Source: Pelagibius sp. CAU 1746
GTDB taxonomy: Bacteria; Pseudomonadota; Alphaproteobacteria; Kiloniellales; Kiloniellaceae
Assembly (NCBI RefSeq): GCF_039839785.1
Contig: NZ_JBDOQT010000001.1
Location: 620,001-684,000, forward strand
Direction of reading: 5' to 3'
DNA length: 64,000 nucleotides
Shown piece by piece: positions 1-10,987 of this stretch. Under the pieces are notes generated by a model, which did not search any database, was not told the origin of the DNA, and saw only the letters and a program-made list of their open reading frames with translations. Both the position numbers and the translations under genes were made by a program. Numbering within the stretch: the first letter of the stretch is position 1; every line of letters begins with the position of its first letter.

Positions 1-495
1 CCGGCGCGCCTCGGCGCCCTGGCCGCCGAAACCGGAGTCACCCAGGCCACCGCCAGCGATTCCGTCAACGCCCTGGTCCGCAAAGGCCTGCTGCGCAAGA
101 CCAGCGATCCCGCCGACGCGCGTGCGCGACGACTCCAGCCGACCCTAAAGGGTCAGCGCGCTGCGGAAGAACTGTCGCTCTGGCCGCAGCAAATGGAGCG
201 CGCACTCGAAAGCCTCTCGCTGCAAGAGCAGGCCACCGTGCTTCGCGCCCTGACCAAGATCATCCGGGACCTGCAAACCGCCGGCGCCATCCCGGTTCAA
301 CGCATGTGCCTTACCTGCCGCTACTTCCGACCCAACGCCCATCCCCATTCAGAGACACCGCATCACTGCGCCTTTGTGGACGCCGCTTTCGGCGAGGCCG
401 AGCTGCGCCTCGACTGCGGTGAACACGAAGCGGCGGAAACAGCCGTCGCGGCCTCGGGCTGGCAGCGCTTCGCTGCCGAAAACGGGGCTGAATAG
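1..495 (+). CDS. MarR-family transcriptional regulator with C-terminal Cys cluster (5' partial)
   Basis: The frame is open from the window edge, so the N-terminus is missing and 164 residues are visible. Residues 1-55 read as the recognition helix and wing of a MarR winged helix (TGVTQATASDSVNALVRKG, then a DPADARARR wing), followed by a helical dimerisation segment. The C-terminus is unusual: Cys103, Cys106 (CLTC), Cys123 (HHC) and Cys139 (LDCGEHE) look like a four-cysteine metal or redox site. The next gene, an exported protein, starts 81 bp downstream on the same strand and may be a target. The family call is firm; the ligand is unknown. Confidence 0.85.
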   Translation, partial: PARLGALAAETGVTQATASDSVNALVRKGLLRKTSDPADARARRLQPTLKGQRAAEELSLWPQQMERALESLSLQEQATVLRALTKIIRDLQTAGAIPVQRMCLTCRYFRPNAHPHSETPHHCAFVDAAFGEAELRLDCGEHEAAETAVAASGWQRFAAENGAE

Positions 496-498
496 AAA

Positions 499-530
499 GG
501 CGCCCCGGCCGCAGCAACGGCCGGAGCGCC
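499..530 (+). terminator. Stem-loop after the MarR gene
   Basis: GGCGC-C-CCGGCCG pairs with CGGCCGG-A-GCGCC around a CAGCAA loop: 12 pairs and one mismatch, starting 3 nt after the MarR stop codon. There is no U-tract, so it is either a factor-assisted terminator or an mRNA 3'-end stabiliser. Confidence 0.5.
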
Positions 531-576
531 CCAAATCGTCCAACCCACCTCTGCAGAGACAGGAGACCCACAAACT

Positions 577-1353
577 ATGACATACCCCTTGGGATTCAGC
601 CACCGCCCGATCGCCTTGCCCCTGGCCGCCGCCATCGCCTTCATTGTCGCCGGGTCGGCTGCCGGCACCGCCTTGGCCCACGGCGACGGTGGAATCTCCG
701 CACCCAGCTCCGCGAAAACCGCCGCGCAATTCGATATCGTCCACGCCAAGGTCGCCACCGCGGACAGTATCGCGACCTTCCACATGGGCGTGTCGGGCGC
801 GGCCGGCGCCTCCCGCCCCGCCGCCAGCGGCAAGCTGGCGGGAAGCTCCGTCTTCTCCTATGTCTGGCCCACCAGCATCGACCCCTATGAAGTCGGCTTC
901 GAGAAGAAGGCGGGCATCCTCGCCCTGGCCGTGACGTCGCACCCGGATTTCGACGACACCCCGCTCTATGACGAAAACGGCGACGGCCAAACCGGCAACG
1001 ACGGCGAGCTCTGGCACAGTCATTGGGTCGTTCTCGCACCCAACGAATCCTGCGGCCCCGGCGCGCTGGCGGTGGTCGACATTCCGGCCGGGTCGAAGCC
1101 GCGACTGCCGAAGACCTGGCCGCAACTGCCGATCCTGATAGACAGCCCGGGCTGGGACCCGGTCATTGCCGGAGACACGCTCGAGGTGAAGGTCGCTTTC
1201 GACGACATCGCGGTGGTCGAGACGGCCGCTTTCGACGGCGTCACCGCGGGGCTGAGGATCAACGAGAGTGTCCACGCGCCCCTGCTTTGCGTCGTCGATG
1301 TTTTCGACGTCGCCTCCGGGGATCTCAGCCTTCCGGGGAAGGTCAACGAATAG
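577..1353 (+). CDS. Exported protein of unknown function with EF-hand-like loop
   Basis: 258 aa. It begins with a long signal peptide (residues 1-35, hydrophobic core LPLAAAIAFIVAG, likely cleavage after TALA before HGDGG), so it should be periplasmic or secreted. Near residues 131-143 lies DENGDGQTGNDGE, an acidic D-x-N-x-D-G loop resembling an EF-hand or dockerin calcium loop, followed by LWHSHWVVL, a possible second metal site. I do not recognise the family. An ATG after an AGGAG-type site supports the start. It follows the MarR gene on the same strand and converges on mutS. Only export and possible Ca2+ binding can be inferred. Confidence 0.75.
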   Translation: MTYPLGFSHRPIALPLAAAIAFIVAGSAAGTALAHGDGGISAPSSAKTAAQFDIVHAKVATADSIATFHMGVSGAAGASRPAASGKLAGSSVFSYVWPTSIDPYEVGFEKKAGILALAVTSHPDFDDTPLYDENGDGQTGNDGELWHSHWVVLAPNESCGPGALAVVDIPAGSKPRLPKTWPQLPILIDSPGWDPVIAGDTLEVKVAFDDIAVVETAAFDGVTAGLRINESVHAPLLCVVDVFDVASGDLSLPGKVNE

Positions 1354-1380
1354 CTCTAAAGACGAAAAGCTGTTGAACGA

Positions 1381-1415
1381 GACCACTGCGGCAGCCTCGG
1401 CAGGCCGCAGTGGTC
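1381..1415. terminator. Perfect 12-bp inverted repeat between convergent genes
   Basis: GACCACTGCGGC and its exact complement GCCGCAGTGGTC flank an 11-nt spacer in the 208-bp gap between the exported-protein gene and the end of mutS. Neither side has a run of Ts, so it is probably a bidirectional transcript end that needs Rho, or a 3' stabiliser. Confidence 0.5.
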
Positions 1416-1561
1416 ACGCCGGGCATGATCGCCCCTCGCTGCAGAACGCCCCCAGGAACCATGCCATCATCGTCCGCCATCTCCGCTTCGAGGATCTGGG
1501 CGCTTGCGCCAACACCGGAAGACGGCTTGCCGCCGCTCGAAGACCCGGCCGCTACGCCCGG

Positions 1562-4315
1562 CTAGTCTGCGGATAGTTTCTTCAGGCGGTAGAGCAGTTC
1601 CAGGGCCTCGCGGGGGCTGAGATCGTCGGGGTTGATCTCACCGAGCACCGCCTCCACCGCGCTTTCCTTGGTGTCCGGCTCGGCCGCCTTGGCCGCGGTG
1701 GCGGCGAAGAGCGGCAGGTCGTCGGCGAGGCGCGTCAAGGCGCCGGCCTGCTCGCCCTGCTCCAGGCTGGCCAGCACCGTCTCGGCGCGGGCCACCGCCG
1801 CCTTGGGCAGGCCCGCCAGCTTGGCCACGTGGATGCCGTAGGAACGGTCGGCGGCGCCGGCCGTCACCTCGTGCAGGAAGACCACGTCGCCCTGCCATTC
1901 CTTCACCCGCATGGAGTGGCAGGCCAGGGAGTCGAGCTTGGCCGTCAGGCTGGTCAGCTCGTGGTAGTGGGTGGCGAAGAGGGCGCGGCAGCCGTTCACC
2001 TCGTGCAGATGCTCCAGGCAGGCCCAGGCGATGGAGAGGCCGTCGAAGGTCGCGGTGCCGCGGCCGATCTCGTCCAGGATCACCAGGGCGCGGGGGCCCG
2101 CCTGGTTCAGGATGGCCGCGGTCTCGACCATCTCCACCATGAAGGTGGAGCGCCCGCGCGCCAGGTCGTCGGCGGCGCCGACGCGGCTGAACAGGCGGTC
2201 GACCACGCCGATGTGGGCGGCCTCGGCGGGCACGTAGCTGCCCATCTGGGCCAGCACGGCGATGAGGGCGTTCTGGCGCAGGAAGGTCGACTTGCCGGCC
2301 ATGTTGGGGCCGGTGACGAGCCACAGGCGGCCGCCATTTCCCTCGGGCCCATCGTCCCCGTCTTCCAGCCAGCAGTCGTTGGCGACGAAGCGGCCCTTCT
2401 GCGCGGCGGCCAGCGCCGCCTCCACCACCGGGTGGCGCCCGCCGGTGATGTGGAAGGCGGTGGTGGCGTCGATCTTCGGGCGGCACCAGCGCTGGGCCTC
2501 GGCCAGCTCGGCCAGGGCCGCGGCCACGTCCAGTTCGGCCAGGGCGCGGGCCGCCGTTGCGATGACCTCGGCGCGGCCCAGCACCTCGCCAACGAGGTCC
2601 TGGAAGATCTGCAGCTCCAGCGACAGGGCGCGCTCGGCGGCCGAGGCGATCTTCTGTTCCAGCTCCGACAGCTCGACGGTGGAAAAGCGCTTCGCCGAGG
2701 CCAGGGTCTGGCGGTGGATGAAGGGGCTGTCGCCGCCCGTCGCGATCTTGTCGGCGTGAGTCGGCGTCACCTCGATGAAGTAGCCGAGCACGTTGTTGTG
2801 CTTGATCTTCAGGGAGGTCACGCCGCTGGCTTCGGCGTAGTTCTTCTGCAGCCCGGCGATCAATTTACGGCTGTCGTCGCGCAGGGCGCGCAGCGCGTCC
2901 AGGGCCGCGTCGTAGCCCGCCGCGATGGCGCCGCCGTCGCGCGCCTGCATCGGCGGCTCCGGCGCCAGGGCGCGGGCCAGGCGGCCGACCAGGGTGTCGT
3001 GAAGCCCGAGATCGCGGATCGCCTCGGCCAGCAGCGCCGGCGCCTCGCCGTTCTGCTGCAGCAGGCCGCGCAGTTCTCCCGCCACGGCGAGCGCGTCGCG
3101 GATCGCCGCCAGGTCGCGCGGGCCGCCGCGCCCCAGGCTGAGCCGGGAGAGCGCACGCTCTATGTCCGGGCAGCGGCGCAGACGCGCGCGCAAATCCTGC
3201 CGCAGGTTCGCGGCCTCAAGGAAGTGGGCGACGAGGTCGTGACGCCCGGATATGGCCGCCGGGTCGGTCAGCGGCGTCGAAAGGCGCGTCGCCAGCAGGC
3301 GCGCCCCGGCGCCGGTCACCGTGCGGTCGATGGTGGCGAGCAGGGAGCCCGCGCGCCCGCCGCTCAAGGCCTCGGTCAGCTCCAGATTGCGCCGGGTCGC
3401 CGCGTCGATCTCCATGACCGCGCCGAGGGCGAGGCGGCGCGGCGGCAGAAGCCGCGGCAGGCGGCCCTTCTGGGTCAGGGTGACGTAGTCGAGCAGGGCC
3501 CCGGCGGCGGCCAGCTCGGCCCGGCTGAAGGCGCCGAAGGCGTCCAGCGCCTTGACCTGGAACGTCTCCTCCAGGCGCTTGGTGCCGTTGGCGCTGTCGA
3601 AGCGCGCGCCGGGCAGGGGCGTCAGGCGGTCCTTCAGCGCGCCGAAGGCTTCGAAGGCGTCCGGCTTCTCCAGCAGGCGCTCGGCCAGGATCAGCTCGCC
3701 GGGGGCGAGCCGCGCCAGGGTGGCGGCCAGGGTCTCGGGCGCCACGGGCTGGGCCTGGAAGACGCCGGTGGAGATGTCGAGCCAAGCCAGTCCCAGGCCG
3801 CCGCCGGCCTCGGCCAGGGCGGCCAGGTAGTTGTGGGCGCGGGCGTCCAGCAGTTCGTCTTCGGTGATGGTGCCGGGCGTCACCACCCGCACCACGTCGC
3901 GCTTCACCACCGATTTGCTGCCGCGCTTCTTGGCCTCTGCGGGGTCCTCCATCTGCTCGCAGATGGCGACCTTGAAGCCCTTGCGGATGAGGCGCGAGAG
4001 GTAGCCCTCGGCCGAGTGCACCGGCACGCCGCACATGGGGATGTCCTGGCCCAGGTGCTGGCCGCGCTTGGTCAGCGCGATGTCGAGGGCCGCCGAGGCC
4101 TGCTCCGCGTCCTCGAAGAACAGCTCGTAGAAGTCGCCCATGCGGTAGAACAGCAGGCAGCCGGGATGGGCCTGCTTGATCTCCAGGTACTGGGCCATCA
4201 TCGGCGTCACACCCGGGAGTGCGGGAGACGGCGCGGCGGTCTTGGCCGCTGGCTTGGCGCCAGCATCTGAGGGTTCGGCGGTCGCTGCCCGGGAAGTCAC
4301 GGCTTGTGTGGTCAT
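1562..4315 (-). CDS. mutS: DNA mismatch repair protein MutS
   Basis: 917 aa, within the normal MutS1 range. It recognises base mismatches and small loops and recruits MutL. The mismatch-binding domain carries the Phe-x-Glu wedge (F62-Y63-E64 in [11 protein letters not shown]). The C-terminal ATPase has Walker [10 protein letters not shown] near residues 669-677 and Walker [12 protein letters not shown]. The first 35 residues are an Ala-rich, low-complexity lead before the conserved [11 protein letters not shown]. It is transcribed alone and diverges from the small gene at 4500. No Shine-Dalgarno site is obvious upstream of the ATG. Confidence 0.97.
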   Translation of the reverse strand: MTTQAVTSRAATAEPSDAGAKPAAKTAAPSPALPGVTPMMAQYLEIKQAHPGCLLFYRMGDFYELFFEDAEQASAALDIALTKRGQHLGQDIPMCGVPVHSAEGYLSRLIRKGFKVAICEQMEDPAEAKKRGSKSVVKRDVVRVVTPGTITEDELLDARAHNYLAALAEAGGGLGLAWLDISTGVFQAQPVAPETLAATLARLAPGELILAERLLEKPDAFEAFGALKDRLTPLPGARFDSANGTKRLEETFQVKALDAFGAFSRAELAAAGALLDYVTLTQKGRLPRLLPPRRLALGAVMEIDAATRRNLELTEALSGGRAGSLLATIDRTVTGAGARLLATRLSTPLTDPAAISGRHDLVAHFLEAANLRQDLRARLRRCPDIERALSRLSLGRGGPRDLAAIRDALAVAGELRGLLQQNGEAPALLAEAIRDLGLHDTLVGRLARALAPEPPMQARDGGAIAAGYDAALDALRALRDDSRKLIAGLQKNYAEASGVTSLKIKHNNVLGYFIEVTPTHADKIATGGDSPFIHRQTLASAKRFSTVELSELEQKIASAAERALSLELQIFQDLVGEVLGRAEVIATAARALAELDVAAALAELAEAQRWCRPKIDATTAFHITGGRHPVVEAALAAAQKGRFVANDCWLEDGDDGPEGNGGRLWLVTGPNMAGKSTFLRQNALIAVLAQMGSYVPAEAAHIGVVDRLFSRVGAADDLARGRSTFMVEMVETAAILNQAGPRALVILDEIGRGTATFDGLSIAWACLEHLHEVNGCRALFATHYHELTSLTAKLDSLACHSMRVKEWQGDVVFLHEVTAGAADRSYGIHVAKLAGLPKAAVARAETVLASLEQGEQAGALTRLADDLPLFAATAAKAAEPDTKESAVEAVLGEINPDDLSPREALELLYRLKKLSAD

Positions 4316-4499
4316 GGATCGGTAAGCTTTACTTTGCCCGAGGGTATCACAGTCCCCCGTTGCCGGGGCAAGGCCATGGCCGGCCGGGGGCGGAGTGATC
4401 GCAATCGAGGCCCGCGGCCGACGTCGCGGGCCGAGTTGAGGCCCAGGGCCGCGCCGTAAAGCGGCCTGCGGCCTGGATTTTTTCGAGGAGACCTACAAG

Positions 4500-5000
4500 G
4501 TGGCGGAGAGTATCGGACGGTTCGGCGACGACGTGACGGTCGAGATCGCAGGCAACTTTTCCACAAAGGAGAGCTTCAGCGCCGCAGTGAAGGCCCTGGG
4601 GGAGGCCGGCTTCGGCCACGACGATCTTTCGGTTCTCGACACCCATGAATCGCTGAGCGCCGCCGGCAGCCCCAGCGAGGCCTGGCAGGAGACCCTGGCC
4701 GGAATGGTGGGCGAGATCAACTACGTCGGCCCGCTGACCGCCGCCGGCCTGATCGCCATCGCCTCCGGCCCCATCGGCGCGGCGGTGGCCGGGGCCATGG
4801 CCGCCGGCCTGACCGGCGCCGCCCTGGTGGAACTGCTGGACGAGGTGCGGGCCACCCCCCATACCGAGGACTTTGCCCGCGCCCTGGAAGCCGGCGCCAT
4901 CCTGCTTTGGGTCCGGGTCGAGGACGAGGCCCAGGCGGCCAGCGTCGAGGCCCTGCTCGCCGAGCACGGCGCCGCTGCGGTCCACCGCCATGTGAAATAG
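4500..5000 (+). CDS. Hypothetical protein with central glycine/alanine hydrophobic segment
   Basis: 166 aa, GTG start with GAGGAG about 10 nt upstream. Residues 1-65 look like a small alpha/beta domain (VTVEIAGNFSTKESFSAAVKALGEAGF), residues 75-105 are a Gly/Ala-rich hydrophobic stretch (GLIAIASGPIGAAVAGAMAAG), and the end is another small alpha/beta unit with HRHVK. The layout resembles the YflT/general-stress 17M-type domain, in which a glycine-rich hairpin follows a ferredoxin-like unit, but the match is by eye only. It diverges from mutS. Function is unknown. Confidence 0.65.
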   Translation: MAESIGRFGDDVTVEIAGNFSTKESFSAAVKALGEAGFGHDDLSVLDTHESLSAAGSPSEAWQETLAGMVGEINYVGPLTAAGLIAIASGPIGAAVAGAMAAGLTGAALVELLDEVRATPHTEDFARALEAGAILLWVRVEDEAQAASVEALLAEHGAAAVHRHVK

Positions 5001-5186
5001 GGGGCAGGCAGCGGGAACGGCGGCACGGGGTCCTTTGACGATCCGGCAAGCGCTCACTAAAGTTCACAGAAAATCAAGGCCCTGAGCCGAGCGCCCGACC
5101 TTGCGGGCGTGGGGAGGTCTGCCGCAGGAGGCAGCATGACCTCCGAACTCACCGCAGCATCCGGGCCGCCGCAGGGAGCAAAGACC

Positions 5187-7451
<2,265 letters not shown>

Positions 7452-7487
7452 GATGCGCCGAAACTCCTCCGGACGAAGAGACCCGCG

Positions 7488-7910
7488 GTGACGGACCGCG
7501 AAAACCCGGAGCGGCCACACCGCAAGCGCCCGCTGGGCGCCACCCTGCTGAGCCTGCTGATGGGCTGGCTGACTTTGTCGGCCATCGGCAATGCAATGGT
7601 CTTCCCTGCCGCCGGGATCGGCTGGCCGGCGTACTTCACTGTTCTGGCGGTCGCTTACGCGGTCACGGCAGGGGCGACCGCCGTGGGCCTGTGGCGCATG
7701 AGGCCTTGGACGCTGACCGCCTTTCGCGCCTGGGGCGTGGTGCTACTGGTTCTGATGATCGTTTTCTCGTTCTTCTTCCAGGTTCCACAACTCCTCAAGG
7801 CGGATCCGGTGGGACAGGGAATTCTCCTCGTGGCGACCACGGGCACCATGGTCCTGGTCTATTGGCTGATGCACCGCTACATCAAACGCTACATTGCCGA
7901 CCCGGACTGA
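7488..7910 (+). CDS. Four-helix membrane protein of unknown function
   Basis: 140 aa, GTG start. After a basic N-terminus (RENPERPHRKRP) there are four hydrophobic helices: about residues 18-40, 50-70, 78-100 and 108-130, ending MHRYIKRYIADPD. No conserved catalytic motif is visible. It lies 36 bp after the malic enzyme and 86 bp before phoR, all on the plus strand, so it may be cotranscribed with either. I do not recognise the family. Confidence 0.65.
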   Translation: MTDRENPERPHRKRPLGATLLSLLMGWLTLSAIGNAMVFPAAGIGWPAYFTVLAVAYAVTAGATAVGLWRMRPWTLTAFRAWGVVLLVLMIVFSFFFQVPQLLKADPVGQGILLVATTGTMVLVYWLMHRYIKRYIADPD

Positions 7911-7996
7911 GGCCGTTGCAAAAGCTTCACGCGCAACCGGGCGGGCGGGCGTGCTAGACTCGCGCCCTGGATTTGTCCGGCAGGCAGGAAACCGGC

Positions 7997-9508
7997 ATGA
8001 GCGAAGAGGCGCCGCAAAGCGGGGCTGACAGGACGGCGGCCGCAGGCGATAGCCCGGCGGCGCAGGCCGCGGCCGCACCGGGATGGGGCCGCCTGCCGAT
8101 CGCCGCCGCGGTGCTGTGGCTGCCCTGCGCCCTGGTGCTGGCGGCGCTGACGCTCCTCGGCCTCCTGCCTCCCCTGGCCGCCGGCCTGGCCGCCGCGGCG
8201 GCGCTGGCGCTGACAATGGTCATGCTGAACCGCCACTTCCGCCGCCTGGAGACCCTGACCGGCTACCTGAGCCGCCTGCGCGAGGCCGGCGACGACAGCC
8301 CCCTGCCGGGTGCGCCCTCGGGCGGCGATCTGCTGTCGCCGGGCTTGGCGGAAGCCATCGCCGAGACCGCCCGCGAGCAGCGCGCAAGACGCCGCGACCT
8401 GAAAGACACCATGGCGCTCAACGCCGCGGTGCTGGCCGGCCTGCCGGACCCCTTGATCCTGGTGGCCGAGGACCGCCGGGTGCAGCGCCTCAACCCGGCG
8501 GCCGAGGCGCTGCTGGGCCATGACCTGGCCCGGGATCTGGCGGGGCGCGACCTGGCGCTGGGGTTCCGCAACCCGGCGCTGCTGGCCGCCGTCGACGCGG
8601 TGCTGGAGGGCGGCGGACAGGAGAGCGTGGAGTTCCCGATCCCCGGCAAGGTCGAGCGCGCCATGGCGGCCAGGGTGCTGCGCCTGCCCGGCGCCGCGGG
8701 CGAGCGCGCCTGCGTGATGATCGCGCTCTACGATCTGACCGGGATCAAGCAGAGCGAACGCATGCGCGCCGATTTCGTCGCCAACGTCTCGCACGAACTG
8801 CGCACGCCGCTGACCAGCCTGATCGGCTTCATCGAGACCCTGCGCGGCCCGGCCCGCGAAGACGCCGAAGCCAGGGACCGCTTCCTGAAGATCATGGAGG
8901 AGCAGTCGCACCGCATGTCGCGGCTGGTGGACGACCTGCTGTCCCTGTCGCGCATCGAACTGCAGGAGCACAGCGCACCCTCGAGCCGGAGCGACATCGC
9001 GCAAATCCTGCGCTCCGTCGCCTCGACCCTGGAGCTGGAGGCGGCGCGGCGCGGCATGCGCATCGAGATCGCGGCCGGGAACCTGCCCCCAGCCATCGGC
9101 GACCGTGACGAGCTGACCCAGGTGTTCCAGAACCTGCTGGACAACGCGGTGAAGTACGGCGACGACGGCACGGTGGTCCATGTCGCCGCCCGCCGCCTGG
9201 CGAAAGACGGGGCCGGGGAGCGGCGGCTGGGCCGCGCCGGGCTGAAGATATCGGTGTCCAACGAGGGCGAGGGCATCGGGCGCGAGCACATCCCGCGCCT
9301 GACCGAGCGCTTCTACCGGGTCGATAGCCGGCGCTCGCGCCGCCTGGGCGGCACCGGCCTGGGGCTGGCCATCGTCAAGCACATCGTCAACCGGCACCGC
9401 GGGGCGCTGGAAATCGAGAGCCGGCCCGGCGAGGGCGCCACCTTCTCGGTCTATCTGCCCTCGGCGGCGGAAGCCGCGGCGACCCTGGACGCCCCCAAGG
9501 CGTCATAA
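7997..9508 (+). CDS. phoR: Phosphate regulon sensor histidine kinase PhoR
   Basis: 503 aa. Two transmembrane helices near residues 25-75 anchor it in the inner membrane. A PAS domain follows (about 130-240, ILVAEDRRVQRLNPAAEALLG), then HisKA with the phospho-acceptor in FVANVSHELRTPL, and HATPase with the N box NLLDNAVKYG and the G box GTGLGLAIVKHIV. Its place directly before pstS and in one cluster with phoB supports PhoR over a generic kinase. Start ATG 7997 has AGGAA 6 nt upstream; an in-frame TTG at 7973 is less likely. Confidence 0.92.
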   Translation: MSEEAPQSGADRTAAAGDSPAAQAAAAPGWGRLPIAAAVLWLPCALVLAALTLLGLLPPLAAGLAAAAALALTMVMLNRHFRRLETLTGYLSRLREAGDDSPLPGAPSGGDLLSPGLAEAIAETAREQRARRRDLKDTMALNAAVLAGLPDPLILVAEDRRVQRLNPAAEALLGHDLARDLAGRDLALGFRNPALLAAVDAVLEGGGQESVEFPIPGKVERAMAARVLRLPGAAGERACVMIALYDLTGIKQSERMRADFVANVSHELRTPLTSLIGFIETLRGPAREDAEARDRFLKIMEEQSHRMSRLVDDLLSLSRIELQEHSAPSSRSDIAQILRSVASTLELEAARRGMRIEIAAGNLPPAIGDRDELTQVFQNLLDNAVKYGDDGTVVHVAARRLAKDGAGERRLGRAGLKISVSNEGEGIGREHIPRLTERFYRVDSRRSRRLGGTGLGLAIVKHIVNRHRGALEIESRPGEGATFSVYLPSAAEAAATLDAPKAS

Positions 9509-9606
9509 GAAAAGTTCCGCAGAATCTTTCCGGCGAGGCGGCCAAGACCCGAAAATCGCTGGATGAATTTCGCGCCTCCGGCGGGTTTTCCCCGCCCCGG
9601 CGGCGG

Positions 9607-9635
9607 TTGTCATGGAACTGTCATCTAACTGTAGT
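9607..9635 (+). promoter_or_regulatory. Pho box upstream of pstS
   Basis: Three 7-bp direct repeats, TTGTCAT, CTGTCAT and CTGTAGT, are separated by 4-nt spacers (GGAA, CTAA), giving the 11-bp period of PhoB sites (consensus CTGTCAT). The box lies about 160 nt before the pstS start. An AT-rich AATAG immediately after it could serve as the -10 region, as in PhoB-activated promoters where the box replaces the -35. Confidence 0.88.
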
Positions 9636-9793
9636 AATAGCATCGCCGAGGAGCCCTAGGTTGGCGCCGCCGGCACGAGGCCGGCAGGGGCATTGCGGCC
9701 CTCCGGCCGGCCATCGCAGAGATGGTCCGGACGCCGGCGGTTTAAGCAGTGCGACAGAGTTTCATCTATGGGCATTCAGCGGAGGTAATCCCC

Positions 9794-10816
9794 GTGATCA
9801 AGAACAAGTTTGCCGTGGCGGCCGTTGCCGGCCTGGTTTTGACGGCGCCGGCCCTGGCCGAGGCGCGTGACCAGATCCGTATCGTCGGTTCCTCGACGGT
9901 GTTCCCCTTCTCCACGGCCGTTGCCGAGAACTTCGGCCGCAGCACCAGCTTCAAGACGCCCGTCGTCGAGAGCACCGGCTCGGGCGGCGGCATAAAGCTG
10001 TTCTGCGCCGGCGTCGGCACGGAGCACCCGGACATCACCAACGCCTCGCGGCGCATGAAGAAATCCGAGTTCGAGACCTGCACCAAGAACGGCATCACCG
10101 TGACCGAGGTGAAGGTCGGCTACGACGGCATCGTCATGGCGAACGCCAAGTCGGCCCCGCAGTTCGACTTGACCAAGAAGCAGATCTTCCTGGCGCTGGC
10201 CAAGCAGGTGCCGGTCGACGGCAAGCTGGTCGCCAACCCCTACACCAACTGGAACCAGATCGACTCCTCGCTGCCGAACGAGAAGATCGAGGTACTGGGC
10301 CCGCCGCCGACCAGCGGCACCCGCGACGCCTTCGTCGAGCTGGTGATGGAAGAGGCCGCGAAGGAATTCCCGGAGATCGAGGCCCTCGACAAGGCCGGCT
10401 TCAAGCAGGTCGCCCATGCGCTGCGCGAAGACGGCGCCTTCGTCGAGGCCGGCGAGAACGACAACCTGATCGTCCAGAAGCTGGAAGCCAATCCGGTCGC
10501 CCTGGGGATCTTCGGCTTCAGCTTCCTGGATCAGAACGCCGACAAGCTGCACGGTTCCATCGTCGAGGGCGTGGCGCCGGAGTTCGAGAACATCGCCTCG
10601 GGCGACTACGGCGTTTCCCGCTCGCTCTACTTCTATGTGAAGCAGGAGCATGCCGGCACCATCCCCGGCATCAGGGAATACGTCGCCGAGTTCACCTCGG
10701 AAAAGGCCTGGGGCGAAGACGGTTACCTGGTGGAGAAGGGCCTGATCCCGCTGCCGGATGCCGACCGCAAGGCCATGCATGACGCGGCCAACGGCTTCGC
10801 GCCGCTGTCCATGTAG
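9794..10816 (+). CDS. pstS: Phosphate ABC transporter, periplasmic substrate-binding protein PstS
   Basis: 340 aa with a signal peptide (MIKNKFAVAAVAGLVLTAPALA) cleaved before EARDQIRIVG. It binds phosphate in the periplasm and delivers it to PstCA. The PBP-like motifs IVGSSTVFPFST, ESTGSGGGIKLFC and PPPTSGTRDAF contribute the phosphate-binding Ser, Thr and Arg residues. GTG 9794 is chosen because GGAGG lies 8 nt upstream and the signal peptide begins there. Expression should be PhoB-driven through the box at 9607. A strong hairpin follows the stop codon. Confidence 0.95.
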   Translation: MIKNKFAVAAVAGLVLTAPALAEARDQIRIVGSSTVFPFSTAVAENFGRSTSFKTPVVESTGSGGGIKLFCAGVGTEHPDITNASRRMKKSEFETCTKNGITVTEVKVGYDGIVMANAKSAPQFDLTKKQIFLALAKQVPVDGKLVANPYTNWNQIDSSLPNEKIEVLGPPPTSGTRDAFVELVMEEAAKEFPEIEALDKAGFKQVAHALREDGAFVEAGENDNLIVQKLEANPVALGIFGFSFLDQNADKLHGSIVEGVAPEFENIASGDYGVSRSLYFYVKQEHAGTIPGIREYVAEFTSEKAWGEDGYLVEKGLIPLPDADRKAMHDAANGFAPLSM

Positions 10817-10827
10817 GGCGAAAATAT

Positions 10828-10858
10828 CTGCCGGCGGCGGAGCCGTCGCCGCCGGCAG
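10828..10858 (+). terminator. Perfect 12-bp stem-loop between pstS and pstC
   Basis: CTGCCGGCGGCG and its complement flank a 7-nt loop 11 nt after the pstS stop, with no U-tract directly after it. In pst operons a hairpin here typically protects or partly terminates the pstS message so that binding protein exceeds permease. The rest of the 171-bp gap to pstC holds an isolated run of eight Ts (10924-10931) with no stem before it. Confidence 0.65.
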
Positions 10859-10987
10859 CCCGTTCCCGCTTGGCTAACGTCCCTCTTTCCAGGTCTTCTT
10901 TTGAGCTCTCTTCCGCCCTTCGATTTTTTTTCAGGCGTTTTCGGGGAAACGCCGCCGCCCCGCAAGACCGCGACTTAACGGACCGAC

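Noticed and set aside
1829-4270. Long open frame opposite mutS (813 codons)
   Set aside because: Antisense to an unmistakable mutS; composition (Gly/Gln/Arg/His-rich) is that of a GC-rich shadow frame.
10924-10931. Run of eight Ts between pstS and pstC as an intrinsic terminator
   Set aside because: No stem directly precedes it; the strong hairpin is about 65 nt upstream.
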